From Burkholderia aenigmatica (GTDB lineage: Bacteria > Pseudomonadota > Gammaproteobacteria > Burkholderiales > Burkholderiaceae): 64,000 nucleotides of DNA. The notes below the pieces were generated by a model. That model had not been told where the DNA came from. It ran no database searches and worked only from the letters and a program-made list of their open reading frames with translations. The stretch covers positions 1 to 64,000 of the forward strand of contig NZ_CABVQC010000011.1 of assembly GCF_902499175.1 (NCBI RefSeq), in the 5' to 3' direction. Shown here piece by piece: positions 1-9,493 of this stretch. Position numbers and translations under genes: made by a program. How positions within the stretch are numbered: position 1 is the stretch's first letter; every line of letters starts with the position of its first letter.

Positions 1-1
1 T

Positions 2-124
2 CAAAACGTATACGCGCTCGACCGATATAGAGCCATTGGCAGCATGACCGAGACGACAACTAGCTTGACTCGCGCCGATCGGCAAGGCCACATGCTCTTC
101 GTCGCCGAAAACGGTACAGGCTGA
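2..124 (+). CDS. C-terminal fragment of a truncated gene
   Basis: A frame open from the window edge runs 40 codons to a TGA and ends in ...LFVAENGTG. The codon use is compatible with coding. The short strand-like repeats vaguely recall the last blade of a beta-propeller protein, but too little is present to name a family. Only the 3' end lies in the window. It may be chance, because just 40 codons are visible. Confidence 0.4.
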   Translation, partial: QNVYALDRYRAIGSMTETTTSLTRADRQGHMLFVAENGTG

Positions 125-186
125 CCGACGCCGTACCGGCGGAATGCCTTATGGAGAGGGATTCGCCTGCGCGCTGAGACGCGCGC

Positions 187-603
187 TCACCACGGCCAGA
201 ACATCGATGCGATGGACAGCGCCAGCGCCGCGCAAAGCGGCGAGTAATACAGCGAGTCCATCCGCGCGAAACGCGACCCGCGAATCCGCTTGAAGAAGCC
301 GACGTAACGGAAATCGCCGACGGCCCGCACCGCGAAAATCAATGCGAGCGCAACGACCGCGAACGTGATCGCGCCGTGATACGGATTCAGCCCCAGCCAG
401 CCGGCACGCGCGGCGACCACGCACGCGCCGCCCAGCAACGCCGCCGCGACGGCAAGCGTGCCGATGGCAGTCGGCCGCAGCAGCGGCACGCCGTCCTGCT
501 CCGGAATGGCCGCTCCCTTGCCGCGCCGCCCGCCCAACGCCCAGTAGACGTGAATGAGTGCGATTGCGCAAAGCGTCGGCACGATGAAATACGCTCCGGT
601 CAT
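187..603 (-). CDS. DUF3995 family membrane protein
   Basis: A 138-residue integral membrane protein with about four hydrophobic segments: an N-terminal segment, one near residues 45-65, one near 75-95 and one at the C-terminus. A conserved tract with aromatic and Arg/Lys residues (DFRYVGFFKR, then DSLYYSPLC) matches the DUF3995 family as I know it. Function is unknown for the family. The gene is divergent from alanine dehydrogenase and is probably monocistronic. The start is the ATG complementary to 601-603, with a rather distant GAGG upstream. Confidence 0.8.
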   Translation of the reverse strand: MTGAYFIVPTLCAIALIHVYWALGGRRGKGAAIPEQDGVPLLRPTAIGTLAVAAALLGGACVVAARAGWLGLNPYHGAITFAVVALALIFAVRAVGDFRYVGFFKRIRGSRFARMDSLYYSPLCAALALSIASMFWPW

Positions 604-934
604 GGCGGTCAGTGTCCTCGTCTCGTTGTGTCGTTATTTCGATGTGTTGCCGGCAAGATTCCGGCGCGCGGCCTCGGCCCGCGACACACGTGACGATACC
701 GAAACCCGGCGACGCATGCATTGCGACTTCCGGTCGCAACCCGCCACGACGCATGGTGCGATGCAGTGTGCGCGCGGGCACACGCGGGCCGGCCGCTTGA
801 CTTCCCTCCGCGCGCTACTACCCTGTTATTCCAGTACTGCGATCGATACGCCCCTGCGCGATCGGCCGCACGTGCATCGTTCGCCGCATCGCGCACCTGC
901 ACGACAACGATAACGAAGGCCATGGAGGCGACTC
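604..934. other. Divergent intergenic region
   Basis: About 330 bases between the divergent DUF3995 and alanine dehydrogenase genes. Longer ORFs here are shadows without coding-like codon use. A TTGACT near 797-802 followed by TACCCT near 819-824 (16-base spacing) is a weak candidate promoter for alanine dehydrogenase. No further dyad or hairpin stands out. Confidence 0.3.
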
Positions 935-2050
935 ATGCTGATCGGTGTGCCGAAAGAGATCAAGAACCACGAATACCGTGTCGGCCTCACGCCAGCCGGC
1001 GCGCACGAACTGACGCGACACGGCCATCGCGTACTGGTGCAGCGCGGCGCGGGCACGGCGATCGGCCTGCTCGACCACGACTACACGGCCGCGGGCGCAT
1101 CGCTCTGCGACGGCGCCGACGAAGTCTTCGCGCGCGCCGACATGATCATCAAGGTCAAGGAGCCGCAGCCGGCGGAATGCGCGATGTTGCGGCGCGGGCA
1201 GATCCTCTATACGTACCTGCATCTCGCGCCCGATCCCGAACAGGCGGCCGCGCTCGTGAAGTCCGGCGCCGTCTGCATCGCCTATGAAACCGTGACGGGC
1301 CCGGGCGGCGGCCTGCCGCTGCTGGCGCCGATGAGCGAGGTGGCCGGGCGCATGTCGATCCAGGTCGCGGCGACCCACCTCGAAAGCCCGCGTGGCGGGC
1401 GCGGTCTGCTGATGGCCGGTGTGCCCGGCGTGCCGGCCGCGCATGTCGTCGTGCTCGGCGCGGGCGTGGTGGGCACCGGCGCGCTGCAGATGGCGGTCGG
1501 CCTCGGCGCACGCGTCACCGTGCTCGACACCAACGTGAACCGGCTGCGCCAGCTCGACCTCGTGTTCGCCAACCGGATCACGACCGTCTGCTCGAATGCG
1601 CACACGATCGACGAAGCCGTGCGCGATGCCGATGTGGTAATCGGCGCGGTGCTCGTGCCGGGTGCGTCGGCGCCGCGGCTCGTCACGCGCGACATGATCG
1701 CGACGATGCGTACCGGGGCGGTCGTCGTCGACGTCGCGATCGATCAGGGTGGATGCTTCGAGACCTCGCATGCGACGACGCATGCGGACCCGACCTTCGT
1801 CGTCGACGGCGTCGTGCACTACTGCGTCGCGAACATGCCAGGCGCAGTCGCGCGCACGTCGACCTTCGCGCTGAACAACGCGACACTCGGGCATGCGCTC
1901 GCGCTCGCCGACAAAGGCTGGAAGCAGGCGATGACCGACGATCCGCATCTGCGCGCGGGGTTGAACGTGTGCGACGGACACATCACGTACGAAGCGGTCG
2001 CGCTGGCGCTCGGCCTGCCCTATGTGCCGGCGGCCGACGTGCTGGCATGA
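935..2050 (+). CDS. ald: Alanine dehydrogenase
   Basis: A 371-residue NAD-dependent L-alanine dehydrogenase, which interconverts L-alanine and pyruvate plus ammonia in the cytoplasm. The N-terminus has the family signature (VPKEIKNHEYRVGLTP, with substrate-binding Arg15), a KVKEP segment near residue 75 and a His near residue 95. The nucleotide-binding GAGVVGTGA motif lies near residue 175, with an acidic residue at the next strand end (TVLDTN). DVAIDQGG near residue 266 holds the catalytic Asp. The length equals the family norm. GGAGG lies 6 bases before the ATG. No Lrp-type regulator is adjacent, so its control cannot be read here. Confidence 0.96.
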   Translation: MLIGVPKEIKNHEYRVGLTPAGAHELTRHGHRVLVQRGAGTAIGLLDHDYTAAGASLCDGADEVFARADMIIKVKEPQPAECAMLRRGQILYTYLHLAPDPEQAAALVKSGAVCIAYETVTGPGGGLPLLAPMSEVAGRMSIQVAATHLESPRGGRGLLMAGVPGVPAAHVVVLGAGVVGTGALQMAVGLGARVTVLDTNVNRLRQLDLVFANRITTVCSNAHTIDEAVRDADVVIGAVLVPGASAPRLVTRDMIATMRTGAVVVDVAIDQGGCFETSHATTHADPTFVVDGVVHYCVANMPGAVARTSTFALNNATLGHALALADKGWKQAMTDDPHLRAGLNVCDGHITYEAVALALGLPYVPAADVLA

Positions 2051-2111
2051 CGTGACCGCACTCACGCATGGCTGATGGCTTTCGGCTGGCGGCACGCGCC
2101 GCCGGCCGCGT

Positions 2112-3878
2112 TCACTCGCCCCTCGCGCCGCTACGCTTCGACGCACCGTCCGCCCCCATCGTGCGTGCAAGCAGCGGCCTCAACTGCGCAAGCGTGCGCG
2201 TATTCAGCACGTCGGGCCGCGTGAGCCAGCCGCGCCGCGCCTGATCGACGCCGTACGCGAGATTGTCGAGTTCGTCCGTGCTGCACGCCTCCGAGCCGAT
2301 CGCCACCGGCACGCCGGCCTTCGCGGCCTCACGGCACCAGATGTCCGGCAGGTCGAGCCGCCGCGGCTGTGCATCGAGTTCGACGAAGCAGCCGCGCGCC
2401 GCGGCGTGCGCGATCACGCGCGGCACGTCGAGTTCGCATGCCTCGCGCTCGCCGAGCACGCGGCCCGTCGGGTGCGCAAGAATCGTGAAATGCGGATGGT
2501 CCATCGCGCGCAGCATGCGCGCGGTCTGCGCGTCGCGCGACAGCGCGAAGCCGTCGCGTACCGCACCGACCACGAGATCGAGCCGGCCGAGCATCGCATC
2601 GGGCACATCGAGACTGCCGTCCTCGCGAATGCCGGCCTCCACACCCTTGAGCAGCGCGAAATCGTCGAACGACGCATTGACGCGATCGATCTCGTCGAGT
2701 TGCCGGGCCAGCCAGTCGAAGCTGTCGCGGCCGACGCCGGCATGCGGTGCCCGGTCGGTGATCGCCAGGTACGCGAACCCGCGTGCGCGTGCCGCATCGG
2801 CCATCGCGCGCAGGCTGTCACGGCCGGCCGATGCGTCGGTATGCGCATGCAGATCGCCGTGGACGTGCTTGCGCTCGACCAGCGCCGGCAGCGTGCCCGC
2901 GCGCGCCGCGTCGATCTCGCCGCGATCCTCGCGCAACTCGGGCGGCACGTCGTGCAGCCCGATCGCCGCATAGACCGACGCCTCGGTCGCGCCGGCGATC
3001 CGTTCGTCGCCGCGAAACACACCGTATTCGTTGATCTTCAACCCGTCGGCCTGCGCGATCCTGCGCAACGCGATGTTGTGCGCCTTCGATCCGGTGAAGT
3101 AGACGAGCGCCGCGCCGAACGCATCGGCATCGACGACGCGCAGGTCGACCTGCAATCCGCTGGCGAGCACGACGCTCGACTTCGTCTTGCCGTGCGCCAG
3201 CACGCGCGCAACCTCGCCATAGCCGACGAATGCTTCGGCGACGGCGACCGGATCGCGTGCGGTGACGAGGATGTCGAGATCGCCGACCGTCTCGCGGCGG
3301 CGGCGGAAACTACCGGCCGGCACGGCCTTGCCGACGCCCGCGATCGCGCGCAGGCGCGCGAGCAGCGGCAGCAGCGAGTGCGCCGCATCCGGCAGCAGGA
3401 AGCGTTGGGGGTCGCGCTTCAGCCGGTCGTCGATCGCTTCGAGCAGATGCGCTTCGGTTTTCGCGCCGAAGCCCGGCAGCTCGCGCACGTGCCCGCTCTT
3501 CGCTTCCGCGCGAAGCTGCTCGAGCGAATCGACGTGCAGCGCGTCATGCAGCGCCTTCACGCGTTTCGCGCCGAGCCCCGGCACGTCGAGCAGCTCGACG
3601 ATCGCGCCCGGCAACGCATGGCGCAGCGTTTGCTGCAGCTCGCAGGTGCCGGTCGCGGCGATCTCGCGCAGCTTCGACGCGAGATCGGGCCCGATCGACG
3701 GAATCTTCCCGAGATCGTCGCCGTTCGCGATCATCGTCGGGATATCGCGCCCGTAGTCGGCAATCGTCCGTGCGGCGTTGCGATAGGCACGCACCCGGAA
3801 CGGATTGGCGCCCTGGATCTCGAGCATGTCGGCGATCTCGGCGAACACGGCCGCACACCCGGCATTGTGGATCGGCAT
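2112..3878 (-). CDS. polX: Family X DNA polymerase PolX with PHP domain
   Basis: A 588-residue bacterial PolX, a gap-filling repair polymerase with a PHP-type exonuclease/phosphatase domain. The N-terminal part (1-130) has helix-hairpin-helix repeats, including IPSIGPDLA and LPGFGAKT. The nucleotidyltransferase palm follows, with GSFRRRRETVGDLDIL near residue 200 carrying the metal-binding Asp pair. A PHP domain begins near residue 340 with GDLHAHTDAS and continues with the ITDRAPH and AHPTGR motifs. The length matches two-domain PolX (about 570-590). It is convergent with alanine dehydrogenase and stands alone. The start is the ATG complementary to 3876-3878, with GGGAG upstream. Confidence 0.96.
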   Translation of the reverse strand: MPIHNAGCAAVFAEIADMLEIQGANPFRVRAYRNAARTIADYGRDIPTMIANGDDLGKIPSIGPDLASKLREIAATGTCELQQTLRHALPGAIVELLDVPGLGAKRVKALHDALHVDSLEQLRAEAKSGHVRELPGFGAKTEAHLLEAIDDRLKRDPQRFLLPDAAHSLLPLLARLRAIAGVGKAVPAGSFRRRRETVGDLDILVTARDPVAVAEAFVGYGEVARVLAHGKTKSSVVLASGLQVDLRVVDADAFGAALVYFTGSKAHNIALRRIAQADGLKINEYGVFRGDERIAGATEASVYAAIGLHDVPPELREDRGEIDAARAGTLPALVERKHVHGDLHAHTDASAGRDSLRAMADAARARGFAYLAITDRAPHAGVGRDSFDWLARQLDEIDRVNASFDDFALLKGVEAGIREDGSLDVPDAMLGRLDLVVGAVRDGFALSRDAQTARMLRAMDHPHFTILAHPTGRVLGEREACELDVPRVIAHAAARGCFVELDAQPRRLDLPDIWCREAAKAGVPVAIGSEACSTDELDNLAYGVDQARRGWLTRPDVLNTRTLAQLRPLLARTMGADGASKRSGARGE

Positions 3879-4033
3879 GATCGGCGTGGCTCCCTTCCAC
3901 GTGGATGGCGCCGCGCGCGTGCGCGACGGCGTCTGCCCGCCCGGCGCCGCATGCTGACGCCGCCGGGCGCCCGTTCATCATCGTACGCCGGCCGCGTATC
4001 GCGTGCAGCGCCGTTGCGGTCGCGTCGTCGGAA

Positions 4034-4426
4034 TCAGAGGGAGGCGCGCGGCGTCGTGGCGTAGTGCCGCTCGTAGATCGACTGGCAATGCGTGCAGCGT
4101 TCGGCGGCCGGGCGCGCCAGCAGGCGCTCGTAGCCGACCGAGCCGTCGCAGTCGATGCATTCGCCGTAGCTGCCGTCGCGCATCCGCTGCTGGGCGCGAC
4201 CGATCGCGCGCAGTTCGGTCAGCTTCATGCCGATCAACGCATGATCGACGTCGACGAACAGATCCGCATTCGCCTCGTCGCCCTCGTCCGGCGCCGCGCC
4301 GGCAAGGTCTGCGTAGGATTCCGACGCGCGCTGGTCTTCGCTCGTGCGGATCTCCGCACGCAACGTCTGTTCGCTCTCGTTCAGCCGCTGTTTCAGCGTC
4401 TGCCGTTGTTGTTGGTCGAGCGCCAT
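4034..4426 (-). CDS. DksA/TraR-type zinc-finger protein
   Basis: A 130-residue small DksA-like protein. The N-terminal helical region (MALDQQQRQTLKQRL) leads to a four-Cys zinc finger near residues 90-115 (CIDC ... CTHC), the hallmark of the TraR/DksA family. These proteins bind in the RNA polymerase secondary channel and modulate initiation. The acidic coiled-coil tip of DksA (DxxDxA) is only loosely matched, so it may be a TraR/YbiI-type paralogue. The start at 4426 is chosen because AGGAGAGACGG lies just upstream. A longer in-frame ORF upstream is rich in low-complexity residues and is ignored. Confidence 0.85.
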   Translation of the reverse strand: MALDQQQRQTLKQRLNESEQTLRAEIRTSEDQRASESYADLAGAAPDEGDEANADLFVDVDHALIGMKLTELRAIGRAQQRMRDGSYGECIDCDGSVGYERLLARPAAERCTHCQSIYERHYATTPRASL

Positions 4427-4761
4427 GGCCGTCTCTCCTGTTCCGGGTTCCGCGCGGAGCATTGCGGCGCGCGGTGTCGCGCCGGTGCGCGGCGGGCAGG
4501 CGTCACCGCCTGCCACCGTGTCCGGATGTGCGCCCGGAGACAACAAGTGCCGGACGCATTCGACGCAGGATAAACCCATTGAACACGCATGTGTAGACCG
4601 GAATCAGCGTGCACTGCAGCGTTCGGCATGCGTTTCGTGAAACTGGGGACGGACGCGAAATCACGACACGATCGCCAAGCGAAGCGACGCCGCCGATGGC
4701 GAGCGCAGGCTCAAACGCCGCGCCCGCCGCCGGCTTGCAACGACCCGGGTGGACTGCGGGC
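4427..4761. other. Intergenic region, nothing recognised
   Basis: About 335 bases between the end of the solute-binding protein gene and the DksA-like gene, both on the minus strand. Its ORFs lack coding bias. No convincing terminator or operator was seen. Confidence 0.3.
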
Positions 4762-5535
4762 TCAGCGTACGTCCTCGCCGAGCCACTGCTTGCTGATCGC
4801 CCCGTACTCGCCGTCCTTGAGCATCGTATCCAGCGCGGCGTTGATCGCATCCAGCAGTTTCGGGCTGTCCTTGCGCACCGCGATCCCCATCTTCTCCGGA
4901 TACAGCAGCGGCCCGGCGGGCTTCGCATCGACATGCTTGTCGCGTATCGTCAGGATGCCCGCAATGCGGTCCGTCACGAATCCTTCGATACGGCGGTTCT
5001 GCAAGTCGATCAGGATGTCGGGCAGCCCCTTGTAGGTCTTCACCTGCACGTCGGGCCGATTCTTGCGCAGCCACGCCTCGTACGTTTCGCCGAGCGTGAC
5101 ACCGATCACCTTGCCCTTCAACTGCCCGATGTCCTGCACCGTGCTGCCCTTCGGCACGAAGAGTTGCGCGCCCGAACGATAGTACGACCGCGTGAAATCC
5201 ACGGCCTTCAACCGTTCGTCGGTGATGGCCAGGCTGCCGATCACGGCGTCGTACTTGCCGGCCAGCAACCCGCCGACGATGCCGTCCCAGGCGGTCATGA
5301 CCGGAACCGGCTTCGCGCCAAGCCGGTTCGCGACGCGGTTGCCGATATCGACGTCGAAGCCGGTCAGCTTGCCCGACTCGTCGATGAAACTGAAGGGCGG
5401 ATACTTGCCGGTCAGCGCGAACGTCAGGTTGCCGGTCTGCCGGACCCTGTCGAGATCGTCGGCGTGCGCCGCGACGCTGGCGGCACCGATGAGCGCCGCG
5501 CAGGCCACCCTCGTCAATCGTTGCATCAAAGTCAT
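4762..5535 (-). CDS. Amino-acid ABC transporter substrate-binding protein
   Basis: A 257-residue periplasmic solute-binding protein of the SBP_bac_3 (HisJ/GlnH) family. The N-terminus MTLMQRLTRVACAALIGAAS... ending AHA is a signal peptide. The mature part has the typical FALTGKYPPFSF ligand segment, FDVDIGN and AWDGIVGGL. GGAGACTGGAA precedes the ATG at 5535. The upstream extension of the ORF is Arg-rich and discarded. It is the last gene of a minus-strand cluster with the matching permease and ATPase 4-6 kb upstream, so it probably delivers the amino acid consumed by the enzymes between them. Confidence 0.93.
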   Translation of the reverse strand: MTLMQRLTRVACAALIGAASVAAHADDLDRVRQTGNLTFALTGKYPPFSFIDESGKLTGFDVDIGNRVANRLGAKPVPVMTAWDGIVGGLLAGKYDAVIGSLAITDERLKAVDFTRSYYRSGAQLFVPKGSTVQDIGQLKGKVIGVTLGETYEAWLRKNRPDVQVKTYKGLPDILIDLQNRRIEGFVTDRIAGILTIRDKHVDAKPAGPLLYPEKMGIAVRKDSPKLLDAINAALDTMLKDGEYGAISKQWLGEDVR

Positions 5536-5605
5536 TTCCAGTCTCCAGAATGTCGATTTGATCGTGAATCGAACGCATCGAGGCGTTCGACGTGGCATCG
5601 CGCGG

Positions 5606-6808
5606 TCACTCGCGCTGCGCGACCTCGAACAACGCGGCGGCGCCCTGCCCGCCGCCGATGCACATCGTGACGACGACACGGCGTACGCCACGTCGCGCCC
5701 CTTCGAGCAACGCATGCCCGACCATCCGCACGCCGGTCATCCCATAGGGATGACCGAGCGCAATGCTTCCGCCGTTGACGTTGACGGTTTCATACGACAG
5801 TCCGAGCGCATCGACGCAATGCACGACCTGCGACGCGAACGCTTCGTTGAGTTCCCACAGGTCGATATCGGCAGCAGACAGACCCGTGCGCGCGAGCAGC
5901 TTGTGGACGGCCGGCACGGGGCCCACGCCCATCTCGTCGGGCCGGCAGCCGGCGACCGCGCACGCGATCATGCGTCCGAGCGGCGGTGCGTCCAGCGTCC
6001 GCAACATCGCACCGGATACGACCGCGCAGGCGGCCGAACCGTCCGCGAGCGCACAGGCATTGCCGGCCGTCACGGTGCCCCCGTCACGCACGGTATCGAG
6101 CGCGGCCAGCGCGTCGGCCGACGTACCGGGGCGCCTGCACTCGTCTTCGCTCACGCGCAGCGTGCGCGGCACGCTGTCGCCGCTCGCCTTGTCCCGCTCG
6201 AGCTTGCACACGTCGACCGCGACGATTTCGTCGCGCAGCCAGCCCGCTTGGGCCGCATGCGCCGCACGATGCTGGCTGAACGCCGCATAGTCGTCCTGTG
6301 CGCGACGTGACACGCGATATCGACTCGCGACCACATCCGCCGTCTCGACCATCGGCATATAGGCGTCGGCGTGTCGGGCCAGCAACTGTTCGTCCTGCTG
6401 ACGATAGCGATTCATGTTGGCGTTCTGGACGAGGCTGATCGATTCGACGCCACCCGCCAGAATCGCGTCGGCTTCGCCGCCGGCGATTCGCGCCGACGCC
6501 ATGGCAACCGCCATCAGTCCCGACGCGCATTGCCGGTCGACCGTCATGCCCGCTACGCTGACGGGCAGATCCGCCGCCAGCGCCGCCATCCGGCCGACGT
6601 TGTAATACTGCGTGCCTTCCGGCAATGCGCAGCCGAGCATCACGTCGTCGATCCGTTCCGGATCGAGACCGCTGCGCGCCACCGCGGCGCGTAACGACAG
6701 GGCCGCAAGGGTCGGAGACGTCGTGTCGTTGAACGCGCCGCGAAACGCACGCCCGATCGGCGTCCGTGCATATCCGACGATCCATGCGTCGCGATCGGTG
6801 TACGTCAT
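5606..6808 (-). CDS. Thiolase (acetyl-CoA acetyltransferase family)
   Basis: A 400-residue thiolase. The nucleophilic Cys94 sits in VDRQCASGL. The C-terminal GHP motif (ALGHPYGMTG) and the CIGGGQGAA motif provide the second His and Cys. The family cleaves 3-oxoacyl-CoA with CoA to give acetyl-CoA plus a shortened acyl-CoA. The ATG at 6808 has GGAGG 5 bases upstream and overlaps the stop of CoA-transferase subunit B (ATGA), so the two are translationally coupled. Context suggests it works on a 3-oxoacyl-CoA made by the neighbouring CoA-transferase. PcaF-like 3-oxoadipyl-CoA thiolase activity is an alternative. Confidence 0.92.
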   Translation of the reverse strand: MTYTDRDAWIVGYARTPIGRAFRGAFNDTTSPTLAALSLRAAVARSGLDPERIDDVMLGCALPEGTQYYNVGRMAALAADLPVSVAGMTVDRQCASGLMAVAMASARIAGGEADAILAGGVESISLVQNANMNRYRQQDEQLLARHADAYMPMVETADVVASRYRVSRRAQDDYAAFSQHRAAHAAQAGWLRDEIVAVDVCKLERDKASGDSVPRTLRVSEDECRRPGTSADALAALDTVRDGGTVTAGNACALADGSAACAVVSGAMLRTLDAPPLGRMIACAVAGCRPDEMGVGPVPAVHKLLARTGLSAADIDLWELNEAFASQVVHCVDALGLSYETVNVNGGSIALGHPYGMTGVRMVGHALLEGARRGVRRVVVTMCIGGGQGAAALFEVAQRE

Positions 6809-7467
6809 GCGGCCTCCCTGGCAACGGTGAAGTCGGCATCGGTCAGGTTCCGGATGTCCGCCACGCTCATCGCCCCCAGTCGCTCGACCAGCGTCAGCCC
6901 GTCCGCGTCGCACCGGAATACCGCGTGTTCGGTAATCACCATCGCGACACGGCGCCGGGCCGTGAGCGGCAACGTACAGTGCTCGACGATCTTCGGCCGG
7001 CCGTTCTTGTCGGTGTGCGGCATCGTCACGATCACGCGGCGCGCCTTCTGCGCGAGTTCCGCGCCGCCGCCGATACCGGCCACGAGGCCGCCCGGCACGA
7101 GCCAGTTCGCGAGGTCGCCGTAGGCCGACACCTGCAACGCGCCCAGGAACGTGATGTCGACCAGCCCGCGCCGGATCATGCCGAACGACTCGGCGCTGTC
7201 CACGATCGCGCCACCCGGCACGACCGACACATAGCCGCCGCCGGCATCGATCAACTCGCGGTCGAGATCGGCCGCGCGCGCGAGCGCACCGACGCCGACG
7301 ATGCCGTTCTCCGAGTGGATCCAGGCGGCAGGCGGATCGCCGAGATACGACGGAATCAGGGTCGGCAGGCCGATGCCGAGGTTGATCAGTTGCCCACGCG
7401 CCACCTCGCGCGCGGCCCGGCGCGCGATCACGTGGCGCGGGTCAGCGCTGGATCGGCTGGTATTCAT
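6805..7467 (-). CDS. 3-oxoacid CoA-transferase subunit B
   Basis: A 220-residue beta subunit of a two-subunit CoA-transferase (ScoB/AtoA/PcaJ type). The diagnostic GIGLPT and the SENGIVGVG segment, with catalytic Glu near residue 53, are present. These enzymes move CoA from succinyl-CoA or acetyl-CoA to a 3-oxo acid through a glutamyl-CoA thioester. A GGAG lies before the ATG at 7467. The gene overlaps the end of subunit A by 26 bases and the thiolase start by 4. The exact substrate cannot be read from the sequence. Confidence 0.93.
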   Translation of the reverse strand: MNTSRSSADPRHVIARRAAREVARGQLINLGIGLPTLIPSYLGDPPAAWIHSENGIVGVGALARAADLDRELIDAGGGYVSVVPGGAIVDSAESFGMIRRGLVDITFLGALQVSAYGDLANWLVPGGLVAGIGGGAELAQKARRVIVTMPHTDKNGRPKIVEHCTLPLTARRRVAMVITEHAVFRCDADGLTLVERLGAMSVADIRNLTDADFTVAREAA

Positions 7468-8122
7468 CGCTGTCTCCGTCGATCTGGATGAGGCCGTGCA
7501 CGTGAATGCCCGGCGTATGGATGTCGTCGGGTGCCATGGGTGTCGCGTCGACGACGCGTGCCTCGACCAGCACCCGATCCGCGGCCATCGCCATCAGCGG
7601 CGAAAAGTTGCGCGCCGCACCGCGATAGCGCAGATTGCCGCTGGGATCGGCCCGGTCGGCGCGAAGCAGAGCGAAATCCGCATGCAGCGCGGATTCGAAA
7701 TACAGCGTCCGCCCATCGACCGAAATCGTCTCGCGTGTCACGCCGAGTTCCGGCGGCAGTTCGATGTCGGTCACGACGCCGGGCAGGCCGACACCCGCAC
7801 AGCGAATGCGTTCGGCGAACAACCCCTGCGAAAAGAATTCGACCTGCAGCGCGCCGGACAGGTAGGCGCGCCGCGCGGGCCCGCTCAAGCCGAGATGCGT
7901 CGTCAGCAGCCGACGCACGACACCGGCCTCGATCAGTCGCGACACGCCGTAGTTGTCCTGGTTCGCGTCGTTCTTGATGATCGTCAGATCGCGCTTGCCT
8001 TGACGTTGCAACTCGGCGAGCAGCGAGAACGGCGTGCCCGGCGACCCGAAACCGCCGACCATGATCGACGCGCCGTCCGGGATCGGTGCGACCGCGTCGG
8101 CCAGTTGCATGCGCTTGTCCAT
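7442..8122 (-). CDS. 3-oxoacid CoA-transferase subunit A
   Basis: A 226-residue alpha subunit of the CoA-transferase. GASIMVGGFGSPGTP near residue 20 is the glycine-rich CoA-binding segment of the family. Start choice: the ATG at 8122 has GAGGG at proper spacing. An alternative ATG at 8137 overlaps the aminotransferase stop (ATGA) and would add five residues. It works with subunit B to activate a 3-oxo acid to its CoA ester, between the aminotransferase and thiolase steps. Confidence 0.92.
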   Translation of the reverse strand: MDKRMQLADAVAPIPDGASIMVGGFGSPGTPFSLLAELQRQGKRDLTIIKNDANQDNYGVSRLIEAGVVRRLLTTHLGLSGPARRAYLSGALQVEFFSQGLFAERIRCAGVGLPGVVTDIELPPELGVTRETISVDGRTLYFESALHADFALLRADRADPSGNLRYRGAARNFSPLMAMAADRVLVEARVVDATPMAPDDIHTPGIHVHGLIQIDGDSDEYQPIQR

Positions 8123-8133
8123 GCGTGAATCCC

Positions 8134-9447
8134 TCATCGCCCGAGCGTCCGGAATGCCCGGTCGAGCCGCTCGACGATCTCGTCGCATTGCGCACGCGTC
8201 GTGATCAGCGGCGGTGCGATCAGCGTATGGTCGCCGGTTTCGCCCATCAACGACTTGCGCGGGTAGACGATCACACCCTGTTCACGCGCGGCGCGCGTCA
8301 CCTGCTCGCCGAACCGGAGCGACGGGTCGAACGGGGTTTTCGCGTCGCGATCCGAGACGTACTCGATCGCCTGCAGAAAGCCGCGTCCGCGCACGTCGCC
8401 GATGAAGTCGTGCCGCGTCGCGAGATCGTCGAGCAGGTTGCGCAGGTAGTCGCCGGTCACGGCCGCGTTCTCCACCAGCCCCTCGCGTTCGATCACGTCG
8501 ATCACGGCCAGCGCCGTCGCGCTCGCGAGCGGATTGCCGGCGTAGGTATAACCGTGCTGGAATCCGCCCGACGCCAGGATCGGGTCGGTCAGCTCGGCCC
8601 GGGTGACGATCGCCGACGTCGGGTAGTACCCGGCGCCGAGCCCCTTCGCGACACACAGGATGTCGGCGTCGACGTTCCAGTGCTGAAAGCCGAACCAGCG
8701 CCCGGTGCGGCCGATGCCCGTCATCACTTCGTCAAGAATCAGCAGGATCCCGTGCCGCGAGCATATTTCGCGGATACGCGTGAAATACGCATCGTGCGGC
8801 ACTTCGGCGCCCGTGCTCGCGCCGCCGATCGGCTCCGCGACGAAGGCGGCCACCCGTTCGGCACCGACTTCGCGAATCGCGGCGTCGAGTTCGTCCGCGC
8901 AATCGAGCGCATGCTGTTCCGCAGTCTTGCCGGCAGGCACGCGATACTGCGTCGGCGAAGCGACCTTCGGATAAAGCTGGATCATCGGCTCGAACGGCCG
9001 GGTAAGCGGCGTGTAGCTCGTCATCGCGAGCGCGCCCATCGTCGAGCCGTGATAGGACGGCTGACGCGCGATGAACACGCTGCGCGCCGGCTCACCGCGG
9101 CATACCCAGTACTGGCGTGCGAGCTTCAATGCCGATTCGACGGACTCCGAGCCGCCGCTGGAGAAGAACACGCGATCGAAACGGCCGCCGGCGAGGCCGA
9201 CGAGTTTCTCCGCGAGTTCCACGGCAGGCTGGTTCTCGAACTGTGTGCGGTACGAGAACGCGACCTTGTCGAGCTGCGCGAGCATCGCGTCGCGGACAGC
9301 CGGATGGCCGTGTCCCAACTGGGCCACGATGGCACCGGAACACGCGTCGATGTGACGATTGCCGTCCGTGTCCCATGCATAGATGCCTTCGGCGCGCGCG
9401 ATGGTCGGCAGCTGCACGGCAGACTGATAAAAGAGATGGTCGCTCAT
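8134..9447 (-). CDS. Class III (omega) aminotransferase
   Basis: A 437-residue PLP enzyme of the class III aminotransferase family. It has the SSGGSESVESALKLAR phosphate-binding segment, LILDEVMTG with the cofactor Asp, and the Schiff-base Lys268 in CVAKGLGAGY. Members act on omega- or beta-amino groups. The product here is probably a 3-oxo acid, because a 3-oxoacid CoA-transferase and a thiolase follow directly. AAGGACGTCA precedes the start. The substrate is not identified. Glutamate-semialdehyde aminotransferase and acetylornithine aminotransferase are less likely from context. Confidence 0.9.
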   Translation of the reverse strand: MSDHLFYQSAVQLPTIARAEGIYAWDTDGNRHIDACSGAIVAQLGHGHPAVRDAMLAQLDKVAFSYRTQFENQPAVELAEKLVGLAGGRFDRVFFSSGGSESVESALKLARQYWVCRGEPARSVFIARQPSYHGSTMGALAMTSYTPLTRPFEPMIQLYPKVASPTQYRVPAGKTAEQHALDCADELDAAIREVGAERVAAFVAEPIGGASTGAEVPHDAYFTRIREICSRHGILLILDEVMTGIGRTGRWFGFQHWNVDADILCVAKGLGAGYYPTSAIVTRAELTDPILASGGFQHGYTYAGNPLASATALAVIDVIEREGLVENAAVTGDYLRNLLDDLATRHDFIGDVRGRGFLQAIEYVSDRDAKTPFDPSLRFGEQVTRAAREQGVIVYPRKSLMGETGDHTLIAPPLITTRAQCDEIVERLDRAFRTLGR

Positions 9448-9493
9448 TGACGTCCTTTTCGGGTTGCGTAAGGTAATTCGAGGTCGCGCGCAC

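Noticed and set aside
818..2170. 450-codon minus-strand ORF opposite alanine dehydrogenase
   Set aside because: It is the antisense shadow of the real gene and codes a His/Arg-rich product with no ribosome site.
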